DNA from: Neoarius graeffei
Lineage: Eukaryota; Chordata; Actinopteri; Siluriformes; Ariidae
NCBI RefSeq assembly: GCF_027579695.1
Contig: NC_083570.1
Span: forward strand, 11,626,051 to 11,690,050
DNA length: 64,000 bases
Reading direction: 5' to 3'
A model generated the notes under the pieces. That model saw only the letters and a list, made by a program, of their open reading frames with translations, was not told where the DNA came from and did not search any database. Below are positions 33,901-44,800 of this stretch, piece after piece; position 1 is the stretch's first letter, and each line of letters opens with the position of its first letter. The position numbers and the translations under genes were made by a program.

Positions 33901-36900
33901 CCCCAAAAAATCCATTTTAATTCCAGCTTCCAATACGACAAAACAGGACAAACACCAAGGGGGATGAATACTTTTGCAAGACACTGTATTGCTTATTAGT
34001 GTACTTGATGTTCGTACGACACTGTATGATGCATTCCTTCATAGTAACTGCTTTTTCCTGGTCAAGCCAATTTTTACTTCTTTGTGAGTTGAGAGCAGTG
34101 ATCTCAGAATAATTTAGTGACGCCGCAACCAAAGACCGTTGACAAAGTTCTGGAAGAAATTATTGATTAAAATCTTAGCGTGCAAGTGCTGCTAGGACAC
34201 CCAACTAAAATCCACCAGCATTCAAACGGCATTGGATGACAAACACCCAGGACTGCTACAGATATCGATATTGGTGTCGATTAGAGCTTGGTGATATGAA
34301 GATATGACATCAGTATTGTGAAATTATGTCATGATAGACCATTCTGAAGATCATGGGCATCATGATACATGTTTTAATTCATTAATTGATTTTTAAAGAA
34401 CAATCACAATCTCTGAAAGCAGATTATTTTTTACACATTAAATAGAAAATATCAAACATGTTTTGAAAAGTTTATTTCTAAATGCAACACTATGGGTTTT
34501 CTGGTAGTTTGTTAGGAAACCGATATATAGTAATGCATATTGTGTATCATAGAAGTGTCCTTAAATAATCATGATTTTTTTTTTTTTTGGTCATATCACC
34601 CATGCAGAAGTCTGCCTTCCATAGAGCGCAGACTTTATCCTATAAGAATGGTTATGCGCTCCCCATCCGGCCCAAAGTGGGGATCGGAGACCAACCTTTA
34701 TCCTCAGAAAACCTCCAAAATGAGATGAACCAGCTTGCCATTGACGCACTCATCACCTCACCGGACACGTCCACACACACTCCTCCAAGCAACTTCATCC
34801 CAGCCCATGTCGTCTACGAAAAGAAGGTAATGAACTGTTTATTCCAGCCTTCCTGCAAGTCCATCGCAATCTCATGCATCAGTTAAGCCAGCGTCCCTGA
34901 ACTGGATCTTTATCATGTGAGAAATTCAAAATTCTGTTTGACCTAAACCTGTAACACTCTGATCTTCACCCGTCTCCCACCCCAGGTTCTGCGTTTCTAC
35001 GGCTACATCCAGGAGGAGGTGATGGACTCACCGGCGGAGTGCTGGCGTGTGCGTCCCATCATGTTTTATTACTACCTGAAGGACGATACCATGTGCGCGA
35101 TGGAGCCGAGGGTGGAAAACTCGGGAATGCCGCAGGGAATGCTGCTCAAACGCCAGCGGCTGCCCAAGAATGGGCATGGAGAATACTACCACTGGAAGGA
35201 CCTGAACGTTGCTATGGACCTGTGTGTGTACGGCACCGTGTACAGAATCACACACTGCGATGCCTTCACCCAGGTACACACACTTCAGATCGAACACATC
35301 ACAGCAACCTTGGGCAAACGTTATTCTTTAATGCAAAGCCAAATCGTGTTTGTGTGTGCATAGGACTTCCTGGAGAGTCAGGGGATAGCCCTGAATGACC
35401 CTGAACTGACCCCCAGTGACCCCTACACGACCAGGCGAGCTCAGCCTGAACACAATTTCGTTACACCATCAGAATATGACTGCCTCAAACAGTTCCTCAC
35501 TCTGGACCGCAAGGTAGGGCACGTACCCATGCGCGTACACAAACACAGTGCACCAATACTCAGGTACCTTAATGCATTCCAAATCCATTTGAACTCCTGG
35601 TGATAAAAGTTTGTGCGTGTAGGTGCTGCGTTTCTTTGCTCTGCTGGATGACTCAGACTCTCTGTATGGTGGGAAGAGGCCTGTAATCATACAGTATTAT
35701 CTGGTGGATGATTCAGTGGAGATCCGTGAGGTCCAGGAGCCCAATAGTGGTAGAGACACGTTTCCCCTGCTGCTGCGGAGACAGAGGATTCATAAAGACT
35801 TCAAACCAGCCTCCCGTGAGACAGACACACACATACACACCAAGAGAATAAAGAGCAACCCAACACACACCAATACAATGCACAAACAGTCAGTCTCTCT
35901 CTCTCTCTCTCAGAGCCATTCCCTAGCTGTATTTTCGAAGTGACTCCACATGAAGTTGCTGAGTATTACTCTCCAAAGGACTTCCGGGTTGGGGAGAAGC
36001 TGAGGCTCATGGGAAACCTCTTTGTGCTGTATGATTGTGATGAGTTCACCCGAAAGTACTACGAGCAGCATCACCCTGACATCACACTCAAGCCCCACCC
36101 AATGGAGAAAATGTATGAGCAAGACTGCAAGAGGGTAAATAGGAAGTTTGTTTTTAAAATATGTATTTTAGGGGAAACTCTTTGTAGTATTGTGTAACCC
36201 CCCCACTTTCCTTTTTTTTTTTAAATCTCACACACAAACACAGGTGATCCCACCATACAATGGCTTTGGGTCTCTTGAGGACTCTCTCCAAAACTGTCTG
36301 ACACTGATTCCTCAGCCGCCCAAAAAAGATCTGATAAAACTGCTGGAAAACAACCTCAAAGTGCTGCGCTACGTTGCCAGGCTGGTGAGGGGAAAAAAAA
36401 AATCCACACACACACAAAAATAATAATAATTCCAAAAAAGTTGGGACGCTGTGTAAAACAAATAAAAACAGAATGTGAAGATTTGTAAAGCATGGAATCC
36501 CTATATTTCATTGAAAATAGTCCAAAGACAACATATCAAACGTTAAAACTGTTGAAACTATGGGACTATGGGCTCAGGAACACTTCAGAAAACCATCATC
36601 TGTGAAAACACTTCATTACTGCATCCAAAAATGCAAGTTAAAACCAGATATAAACAATATCCAGAAACACCGCCACCTTCTCTGGGCCCAAGCTCTTTTA
36701 CGATGGACTGAGGCAAAGTGGAAAACTGTCCTGAGGTCTGATGAATCAAAAGTAGAAATTCTTTTCAGAAATCATGGACACCACATCCTCCAGGCTAAAG
36801 AGGAGAGGGACCATCCGGCTTGTCATCAGTGCACAGTTCAAATGCCAGCATCTGTGATGGTATGAAGGGGCATTAGTGCACATGACATGGGTAGCTTGTA

Positions 36901-38122
36901 TATCTAGGAAGTCATCGTTAATGCTGAATGATATATATATACACGTTTCAGAGCAGACAAAATCTTTTTCAGGGAAGGCCTTCCTTCTTTCAGCAAGACA
37001 ATGCCAAACCACTTTCTGCACATATTAAAACTGCATGGCTCTGTAGTAAGAGAGTCCGGGTGCTAAACTGGCCTGCTGCAGTCCAGACCTGTCTCCCATT
37101 TAAAACATTTGGCACATTATGAAGCGCAAAATATGACAAAGGAGACCCCGAATCGTTGAGCAACTGAAATTGTATATCAGGCAAGAATGGGAGAACATTT
37201 CTCTTTCAAAACTACAGCAATTGGTCTCTTCAGTTCCCAAACGTTTACAAAGTGTTGTTAAAAGTAGAGGTGATGCAACACAGTGGTAAACACGCCCCTG
37301 TCCCAACTTTTCTGAAACGTGTTGCCGACAAATTCAAAATGAGCATAGATTTTTCAAAAAAACAAAAATTTCTCAGTTTCAACATTTGATATGCTGTCTT
37401 TGTACCATTTTCAATGCAATATACGGTAGAGTTTCCATGATTTGCAAATTATCGCATTCTGTTTTTATTTACAGTTTACACAGCGTCCCAACTTTTTTTT
37501 AGAATTAGGTTTGTACCTTGCGCTTACACATAATGCTAAGCTGTAAGAATTTCTCTGCTTGACACAGGACTCCCAGAATCCTCAGGACAAGAGCCGTCAC
37601 TTCATCCTCCACTACTACCTGTCTAATGACACGATCAGCATTCATGAGAAGCCCACGCGCAACTCGGGCATCATCGGAGGAAAATTCCTAGCAAAGACGC
37701 GCATTCCCAAACCGGGAAGCACAGTGGAAAACCCTCAGTACTACAGACCAGCTGATTTTGCTATAGGAGCCACGGTGGAGGGTAACGGGCCACTTCTGAC
37801 TTTAATCGAGTACGTTAAGTAAGTAATAAAACACTCGCTGATTATTTTTCCATTTTGTGCCTCAGTGTTTGGACGGCGGTTCATTCTGACAGACGCTGAT
37901 CAGTACGTACTGGATCACCTCGAATCGGTGGCAGAACAGGAGCGAATCCCAGAGCAGACCCTCTCCTCACTCCGCCAAGCTCTGGGGAAGAACCTGAATA
38001 CACCCTCAGGTACACTTGCCTCAAAATGTCAATAAAGAATGAAGATCTGACTCCGTGCCATGTTAGCATGATTACAGGAAGTCTTTCTCGTTCCAGATAC
38101 AGAGCTTACACACTCACCCTGA
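24923..38122 (+). CDS. efhc1: EF-hand domain-containing protein 1 (three DM10 domains), copy 2
   Basis: Tandem duplicate of copy 1, with ten coding exons in the same phases: 24923-24985, 34608-34826, 34986-35273, 35364-35513, 35623-35815, 35914-36134, 36244-36384, 37568-37781, 37866-38009 and 38097-38122, giving 552 residues. All junctions are GT-AG and the frame is open throughout. Exon 2 is one codon shorter than in copy 1. The DM10 domains are complete. As in copy 1, the frame closes ([12 protein letters not shown]) before any EF-hand. Exons 5, 9 and 10 are almost identical to copy 1, but exon 8 differs at about 22 of 214 bases, many of them changing residues. Intron 1 has grown to 9.6 kb against 181 bp in copy 1. 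Functional or decaying cannot be told from sequence, but the open frame argues for constraint or youth. Confidence 0.88.
25370..25873. mobile_element. Tc1-type MITE
   Basis: The ends CAGTACCGTGCAAAAGTCTT and AAGACTTTTGCACAGTA are inverted, flanked by TA. The body is AT-rich with no transposase. It lies in intron 1 of efhc1 copy 2. Confidence 0.75.
25874..26459. other. intron sequence, nothing recognised
   Basis: AT-rich stretch of intron 1 of efhc1 copy 2 between two Tc1-type elements. No element ends were recognised. Confidence 0.4.
29302..33165 (-). mobile_element. Rex1/Babar-like LINE inside the L2
   Basis: The minus strand at 31617-32477 holds a 286-residue open stretch of reverse transcriptase: [50 protein letters not shown] and [12 protein letters not shown] (the catalytic box is FSDD). 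The downstream C-terminus continues as [20 protein letters not shown] (31600-31400) and, after an insertion, [15 protein letters not shown] and [15 protein letters not shown] (29764-29552). The 3' tail lies near 29302. Upstream pieces run to about 33125. The element is 5'-truncated with stops. Confidence 0.78.
29860..31413 (+). mobile_element. L2-clade LINE inside the Rex1-like LINE
   Basis: Plus-strand, 5'-truncated copy. Frames read [15 protein letters not shown] (30005), [34 protein letters not shown] (30275), [17 protein letters not shown] (30360-30410) and the C-terminus [16 protein letters not shown] and [20 protein letters not shown] (30750-31010). At least three frameshifts separate these. 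The 3' tail ends in GGTATGGTA near 31413. It interrupts the host LINE between its reverse transcriptase and its last C-terminal segment. Confidence 0.82.
36430..37515 (+). mobile_element. Tc1/mariner element, efhc1 copy 2 intron 7
   Basis: The ends ATTCCAAAAAAGTTGGGACG and the inverse CGTCCCAACTTTTTTTAGAAT bound a decayed transposase. The plus strand has fragments such as [16 protein letters not shown] (near 36740-36800) and [17 protein letters not shown] (near 36990-37030). Stops and frameshifts are frequent. The intron is 89 bp in copy 1, so the insertion came after the duplication or was never in copy 1. Confidence 0.75.
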
Positions 38123-38245
38123 AGACTGCAGCTACAGCACGGACACGTCTTTCTTTTACTCTTCGTAGTTTACAACATGATCTCAAGTATCATGGTACAA
38201 TGTGCCAGTTTCCTCACTAGCCTTGTTCCTGTTCCATAAATGCTA

Positions 38246-38251
38246 AATAAA
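38246..38251 (+). terminator. efhc1: possible polyadenylation signal, efhc1 copy 2
   Basis: AATAAA about 125 bases after the exon 10 stop. Copy 1 lacks this hexamer in the matching place because the flank differs after about 18380. Confidence 0.4.
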
Positions 38252-38775
38252 CATTTCATTCCAGAAAACTTCACCATATCCGTGACTCGTCTTTGTCGTA
38301 TTAGAACGAGCGCATTAATCTAAACCTGTGAAAATTAAATCAACACCTTCTGACCAATCCGAGCGGAGAATTCAACAGTGCCGAGGTGTCGAGTACAAAC
38401 AGGAGATTTCGAGACGAGGGTTTAAACCCCGTCACCAATCCAGGATCTGATAAGAGAAGATTTAAACAAGGCCACTGACATGTAGAGCTGCTGAAATGTA
38501 ATACGATGCGAACATGCATTAGTCAGTGTTTAACGAAGTCATTTATATTACACAATGTTAATGGGGTCTGTTTTTGTTCCTTTTTAGTACTGGATTAGAA
38601 CTACAGGACTAACAAGTATGAAAAGTGCAAACTTAGGCTTTCAGGAAAATGGGTACTCAATGGCACCTTTCCTTTCTCTGAGGCTGGTACTCATAATGGT
38701 CAAAAAGTTTTTTTGTTTTTTTATGGGGGTTTGGTGTAGAGATCAATTTTAGTGTGAACACAATGGCTAAATAAC
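38252..38775. other. downstream flank of efhc1 copy 2
   Basis: 38301-38462 matches 24236-24385, the displaced flank of copy 1. The rest is AT-rich spacer without a recognised gene. Confidence 0.6.
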
Positions 38776-38779
38776 ATCA

Positions 38780-39599
38780 GAGCAATTCCAGCGTTATGGA
38801 CGTGACACTTGAACTCAAAATGGCAACAAATGACCCAGTGCATGTTTTATTGTCTCCCAGTATTTAAACAGGTGTTGCATATTTTAAGGCTGTACCATAC
38901 TGGAGAAGTGATAGAACAAGAACAATTCCCATAGTACATCTAGGGCATGCCAGAAAACGCCAATAAAAGATGCGTTATGGATGTGACAGAAAAAGTATCA
39001 CTTTTCTTGGGTGACTGTACATTTTTATCAAACTCTGTGAAATTGTAAACCTAATGTCGAAATGGAGATATCCATTTGATAGAGGGGTCCAAGGTGAATA
39101 TTAAAAAATCTTTGTTTAAAATATTTTGTATTTCATGCAGAGTTTCGGAAGGAAAAGTCAGCGTTATGGATGTGACGAAATTCCGTTATGGATGTGACGC
39201 GTCTGAAATAGACATGGCATATGTTTAGAAAATCAGCAATTTAACCACCATAACCCTTTGAAAAACTCTCTAAATATCAGCTAAAACTATCAAAGTTCTT
39301 AAATAATATTTAGGATGGCTATTGTTTTGCTGTTTTGTGGATTTTAGCATACATTTCTGTGGCTTGTGGCAATAATATAGAATTGTACATGATCAAAGTT
39401 GATTTTAGCTTGGGTTTTACATTATAAGAAAGAAAGACTGACAGTGACATATTAGGTTGGTTACAAATTGGTTCAACTTATTCACATCTGTAAAATACAG
39501 GCCTAGGTGATATCTCTGGGAGTGGTTTTGATGTATTACATGTTGCTTTATTTTTGCATGGTGAGGTTGCCATTTACATGGAATTGCCCATCATCAAGA
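38780..39599. mobile_element. 820-bp TIR element with 4-bp duplication
   Basis: Ends GAGCAATTCC and GGAATTGCCC are inverted, flanked by ATCA at 38776-38779 and 39600-39603. A second, inverted copy at 61333-62141 is flanked by a different 4-bp repeat, AGGT. The two copies align over their whole length with few differences. Four CGTTATGGAYGTGAC motifs lie near 38792, 38973, 39162 and 39184. No protein is encoded. A 4-bp duplication suits CMC/Chapaev- or Sola-type transposases, but the family is not identified. Confidence 0.82.
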
Positions 39600-39603
39600 A
39601 CAA

Positions 39604-40212
39604 ATGGTGATAATTTCACACCTGAGTGATTTGCAAGGCAACTTCCGGTGCAATTCCCGGTTGAATTCCCTCTTTTATGACCAAAAACTCACAGAAATTG
39701 TACCTCATGTGTCAGATTTACAAAAGCTTGTGTACTTGTTTTGTTTTCTATTTAGCCACGCCCACAAAACTCACTCATAGCGAGCTGCACCCTAAAACGG
39801 TGACTGAATATTCAAAGAGCGCCTTCGAACTACCCAATCTGTATGGAACATGCGTGATGGCTTGTAGCACGAGTCAATCTTCTGCGCATGCGCAAATATT
39901 AAGCTAACCCTGAGGTAAACGTGGCACAATAGTACGGAGTATGGTGGACTAAATCTTGTCCACTTTGCCCCCTTAAAAAAAAAAAAAAAAAAAAAAAAGG
40001 ATCACACACACACACACACACTTCCAAGATTATTTTGGTGGCGTTCTTAATGAATTGGGAATATTATTTCCAAATGTATTTTCTCCAAAATGAGTCGTGT
40101 GCAATTTTTAATCGCATATAAAACCAGTAACTCATCAAAACAATTAGGATACAAATCAAAACCGCGAGATTTCTGGGTCTCCTCGATGCTCCAGCGGATG
40201 ATTTAAGAATAA
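39604..40212. other. intergenic spacer
   Basis: No gene recognised. A poly-A run at about 39977-39998 and a CA microsatellite at about 40004-40020 are present. Confidence 0.55.
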
Positions 40213-40225
40213 ATTAGTTTGGATC

Positions 40226-40599
40226 GGGCGGCATGGTGGTGTAGCGGTTAGTGCTGTCGCCTCACAGCAAGAAGGTCCTGGGTTCGAGCCCCGTGGCCGG
40301 CGAGGGCCTTTCTGTGCGGAGTTTGCATGTTCTCTCCGTGTCCGCGTGGGTTTCCTCCGGGTGCTCCGGTTTCCCCCACAGTCCAAAGACATGCAGGTTA
40401 GGTTAACTGGTGACTCTAAATTGACCGTAGGTGCGAATGTGAGTGTGAATGGTTGTCTGTGTCTATGTGTCAGCCCTGTGATGACCTGGCGACTTGTCCA
40501 GGGTGTACCCCGCCTTTCGCCCGTAGTCAGCTGGGATAGGCTCCAGCTTGCCTGCGACCCTGTAGAACAGGATAAAGCGGCTACAGATAATGAGATGAG
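40226..40599 (+). repeat. tRNA-derived SINE with 13-bp duplication
   Basis: Complete plus-strand copy. An A-box-like TGGTGTAGCGG and B-box-like GGTTCGAGCCC lie in the first 65 bases, then the conserved tail to GATAATGAGATGAG. It is flanked by ATTAGTTTGGATC at 40213-40225 and 40600-40612, a perfect target duplication that fixes both ends of the element. Confidence 0.95.
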
Positions 40600-40911
40600 A
40601 TTAGTTTGGATCTAGTGTGATCTTTGAGATTTTTATTTTTGTGTAAGGAAGATAAGGCTAACGCTTCAACAATAATCCCAACTAGATGTTAAATAAGAAC
40701 GGATTTATCACAATTTGTGAAAACCAGATCATGTTCACACAAGAAACACAGAGGAGGTAAATGTTTTTGCCTCCGTTTATTTGTTCCCAATCTAACTCCA
40801 AAAAGTAGTGAACGGATTTAGATGAAATTTGGTGGACAGTTTTAGTATTATCCTAGGATCAAATGATTTGATTTTGATAACATGTGACTTGGTGGACATA
40901 GTGGTGCTTGA

Positions 40912-40914
<3 letters not shown>

Positions 40915-40942
<28 letters not shown>

Positions 40943-41308
40943 CACAACTTTATTCATCACACACTTTGTGAAATTTCCTCTCTGCATTTAACCCATGTGA
41001 AGCAGTGAACACACACATGAGCGCACACACATACCCAGAGCAGTGGGCAGCCATGCTAACAGCACCCGAGGAGCAGTTGGGAGTTAGGTGCCTCGCTCAA
41101 GGGCACTTCAGCCCAAGGCCGTCCCATATTAACCTAATCGCATGTCTTTAAACTGTGGGGGAAACCGGAGCACCCGGAGGAAACCCACGCAGACACGGGG
41201 AGAACATGCAAACTCCACACAGAAAGGCCCTCGCCGGCCACGGGGCTCAAACCCGGAACCTTCTTGCTGTGAGGCGACTGTGCTAACCACTACACCACCG
41301 TGCCGCCC
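40915..41308 (-). repeat. SINE, variant tail subfamily
   Basis: The tRNA-like head at the right end is the same as in the other SINEs up to CATGTCTTTAAACTG. The tail is different (CTTTATTCATCACACAC, then CATTTAACCCATGTGAAGC) and ends in an AAAG run at 40911-40940. It is inserted in a Tc1 end, with AAAG on both sides. Confidence 0.82.
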
Positions 41309-41472
41309 AAAGTTTGTGAACCCTTTTTAGAATTTTCTATATTTCTGAATAAATGTGATCTAAAACATCAGATTTTCACACAAGTCCTAAAAGTAGATAA
41401 AGAGAACCCAGTTAAACAAATGAGACAAAAATATTATACTTGGTCATTGAGGAAAATGATCCAAACATATCT

Positions 41473-41841
41473 GGGGCGGCACAGTGGTGTAGTGGTTAGC
41501 GCTATCACCTCACAGCAAGAACGTCCGGGTTTGAGCCCCGTGGCCGGCGAGGGCCTTTCTGTGTGAAGTTTGCATGTTCTCCCCGTGTCCGCGTGGGTTC
41601 CCTCCGGGTGCTCCGGTTTCCCCCACAGTCCAAAGACATGCAGGTTAGGTTAACTGGTGACTCTAAATTGACCGTAGGTGCGAATGTGAGTGTGAATGGT
41701 TGTCTGTGTCTATGCGTCAGCCCTGTGATGACCTGGCGACTTGTCCAGGGTGTACCCCGCCTTTCGCCCGTAGTCAGCTGGGATAGGCTCCAGCTTGCCT
41801 GCGACCCTGTAGAAGGATAAAGCGGCTACAGATAATGAGAT
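41473..41841 (+). repeat. tRNA-derived SINE in Tc1
   Basis: Complete plus-strand copy, with a 9-bp duplication AACATATCT at 41464-41472 and 41842-41850. Confidence 0.92.
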
Positions 41842-42194
41842 AACATATCTGTGAGTGGCAAAAGTATGTGAACCTCTAGGATTAGCAGTTAATTTGAAGG
41901 TGAAATTAGTGTCAGGTGTTTTCAATCAGTGGGATGACAATCAGGTGTGAGTGGGCACCCTGTTTTATTTCAAGAACGGGGATCTATCAAAGTCTGATCT
42001 TCACAACATGTTTGTGGAAGTGTATCATGGCACGAAGGGAGATTTCTGAGGACCTCAGAAAAAGCGTTGTTGATGCTCATCAAGCTGGAAAAGGTTACAA
42101 AACCATCTCTAAAGAGTTTGGACTCCACCAATCCACAGCCAGACAGATTGTGTAGAAATGGAGGCAATTCAAGACCATTGTTACCCTCCCCAGG

Positions 42195-42903
42195 CAGTGC
42201 CATATTAAGCCAACGCAGTGCCCCTGGGCACTATACCTCAAGTGCCCCCCTCCTGCACACACTCACAAACCTTGCCCTTTGCTGTCAAAAATAGTACACA
42301 TAAACAAGGTCATTCTTCCTCATTGAAAATGTATAAAAGTAGGCTACATCAGCCCATCAAATTCACTGAAAACAACCAACGATATGCATGGAGGCATACT
42401 GAAATGTCTTATTCAAAAATGAGCAGCATTTGTATGTCTCAAGGGGATCCTCGTCGTGTTTTTATAAAAAAAAAAAAACGATCTAACACTGGAACATTTT
42501 TAATTACAGCTACACGCCTGGAGTCTCTCTCTTTTTTAATTTTCTCTTCACACAACCACTCAATTGATGTCTGTCCATTTTTCATTTCTACCGCGGTTTT
42601 TAAAAAATTGATACATTTCACCGTAGGTGGACTGGCTCACCTGACAGGTTGAGGAAAGGGGGGTTAATGGTCACATAGGCCACTCTTGCTCAGAATTATG
42701 ATTGTTGTTGTTCTTATGAAATTAGTGTTCATAATGAATTATATATGACTATTTAACAATGTCAAGTGTATAACCATTTTAAGTGTACAAACATTCACGA
42801 AAAATATTTTTAAATTTCTGTCATGTGGTGCCCCCCCACTGGCTGTGAGTGGTTAGTGCCCCTGGGCACTGTGCCGCAGGCCCATATAGTTAATCCGGCC
42901 TTG
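42195..42903. mobile_element. hAT-type element in Tc1 transposase
   Basis: Starts CAGTGCCATATTAAGCC and ends GTTAATCCGGCCTTG, with an 8-bp duplication TCCCCAGG at 42187-42194 and 42904-42911. No transposase. It splits the Tc1 reading frame after LPR. Confidence 0.82.
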
Positions 42904-42989
42904 TCCCCAGGAGTGGTCGACCAACAAAGATCACTCCAAGAGCAAGGCTTGTAATAGTCAACGAGTTCACAAAGGACCTCAGGGTAACT

Positions 42990-43548
42990 TACATTTACAT
43001 TAGACCGTATCCGTCTCGTTTTCGTCGCGGATGCACTGTCCGTTCACATTAAAACACCGGGAAACGACTCCACAGGCGGAACAACTTGAATCCGCCAGGG
43101 CCCATGTATTCAATCCAGTACGTATCTGATCCGGTGCTGTGTAAACATTGAGAAACGAGGATACGCTGTGCTGAGCTCTAGCTGACGTCGTCATTGGACA
43201 ACGTCACTGTGACATCCACCTTCCTGATTCGCTGGCGTTGGTCATGCGACGCGACTGCTGAAAAACGGCGCGGACTTTCACTTCCTGCTATTTGTCCCGA
43301 ATCACTACTCATGCGCTTCACTCGCGCGCTCTGTGAGCTGCGCAGGGCCGGAGTGCGCACCCTCCAGAGGGCACTCGCTGTTCAGGGCGGAGTGATTTGG
43401 AGTGCAGGATGCCTGCGGGGCCGAGCGTATCCGTGTATTGGCGTTGCTGTGTGCACGCGAATCGTGTATTGGCGTTGCTGTGTGCACGCGAATCGTTTTT
43501 AAAACGTTAATCTGATGATCCGCTGATACGGTCTAATGTAAACACCAC
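42990..43548. mobile_element. Harbinger-type MITE in Tc1
   Basis: Inverted ends TTTACATTAGACCGTATC and GATACGGTCTAATGTAAA. The interior is an inverted match of 20616-21504. A tandem pair of GGCGTTGCTGTGTGCACGCG units lies near 43440-43490. The exact duplication is blurred by changes at the junctions. Confidence 0.78.
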
Positions 43549-44574
43549 CTAAGCAACTGAAGGCCTCTCTCACATTAGCCAATGTTCATGAGTCCACCAT
43601 CAAGAGAACGCTGAACAACAATGGTGCGCATGGCAGGGTTGCAAGGAGAAAGCCACTGCTCTCCAAAAAGAACATTGCTGCTTGTCTGCAGTTTGCTAAA
43701 GATCACATGGACAAGCCAGAAGGCTATTGGAAAAATGTTTTGTGGACGGATGAGACTAAAATAGAACTTTCTGGTTTAAATGAGAAGCATTATGTTTGGA
43801 GAAAGGAAAACACTGCATTCCAGCATAAGAACCTTATCCCATCTGTGAAACATGGTGGTGGTAGTATCACGGTTTGGGCCTGTTTTGCTGCATCTGGGCC
43901 AGGACGGCTTGCCATTCATTGATGGAACAATGAATTCTGAATTATACCAGCGAATTCTAAAGGAAAATGTCAGGACATCTGTCCATGAACTGAATCTCAA
44001 GAGAAGGTGGGTCATGCAGCAAGACAACGACCCTAAGCACACAAGTCGTTCCACCAAAGAATGGTTAAAGAAGCATAAAGTTAATGTTTTGGAATGGCCA
44101 AGTCAAAGTCCTGACCTTAATCCAATCGAAATGTTGTGGAAGGACCTGAAGCGAGCAGTTCATGTGAGGAAACCCACCAACATCCCAGAGTTGAAGCTGT
44201 TCTGTACGGAGGAATGGGCTAAAATTCCTCCAAGCCGGTGTGCAGGACTGATCAACAGTTACCGCAAACGTTTAGTTGCAGTTATTGCTGCACAAGGGGG
44301 TCACACCAGATACTGAAAGCAAAGGTTCACATACTTTTGCCACTCACAGATATGTAATATTGGATCATTTTCCTCAATAAATAAATGACCAAGTATAATA
44401 TTTTTGTCTCATTTGTTTAACTGGGTTCTTTTTATCTACTTTTAGGACTTGTGTGAAAATCCGATGTTGTTTTTGGTCATATTTATGCAGAAATATCAAA
44501 TTCTAAAGGGTTCACAAACTTTCAAGCACCACTGTATGTCATGTTCAGGAACAAACTAACGTTAATGGCGCTAA

Positions 44575-44800
44575 AATGCCTGGAGAGAAGCCCCTAGGAT
44601 TGTCCGCTTTGCTTGTACAGACTTCTCGTGCAGTGGGAAAAAAAATGCACTGCTACAGTATGTGTTCCATATGTAGAAGAACTATCGACGGGGACAACCT
44701 CGAACTTGAATCATCATTTGGCAAGACTCCACTCAGAGAAGGAAGTGACACGCTATGTTCATTGCTCTGTCGATAGCAGGGCTTGCTTGCTCAGATAGAT
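44575..44800 (+). pseudogene. hAT BED-finger remnant
   Basis: Broken plus-strand frames resemble the BED zinc finger of ZBED1-like hAT transposases (SMCSICRRTI, then GTTSNLNHHLARLHSEKEV). A frameshift separates the Cys pair from the His pair. No other parts remain. Confidence 0.55.

Larger units (their letters stand above)
26460..33988 (+). mobile_element. Tc1-family transposon split by 6.1-kb LINE nest
   Basis: The left piece (26460-27263) carries the N-terminal transposase region ([18 protein letters not shown] at 26758, with a decayed stretch to 27060). The right piece (33353-33988) carries the second Asp and the Glu motifs ([28 protein letters not shown] at 33490-33681) and the right end (ATACTTTTGCAAGACACTG). 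The left outer end is missing. Stops and deletions make it dead. The target GATGTTTTT is duplicated at 27255-27263 and, as GACGTTTTT, at 33353-33361 around the inserted LINE. Confidence 0.82.
40897..44534 (+). mobile_element. Tc1 transposon with four insertions
   Basis: The left end (GTGGTGCTTGAAAG) at about 40897 and the inverse right end (CTTTCAAGCACCACTG) ending 44534, with TA after it. The transposase starts at ATG 42027 (ARREISEDLRKS, helix-turn-helix) and is interrupted by a hAT at 42195 and a Harbinger-type MITE at about 42990. It resumes at about 43549 and ends at 44316 (GGHTRY). D, D and E motifs are present ([28 protein letters not shown]). A one-base insertion near 43912 shifts the frame and is shared with the copy at 59724-61241. 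SINEs sit at 40915-41308 and 41473-41841. Confidence 0.88.

Noticed and set aside
40226-40300. A tRNA gene suggested by A- and B-box motifs
   Set aside because: The motifs belong to the SINE head, which has no clover-leaf pairing I could trace, recurs many times and is flanked by target duplications.
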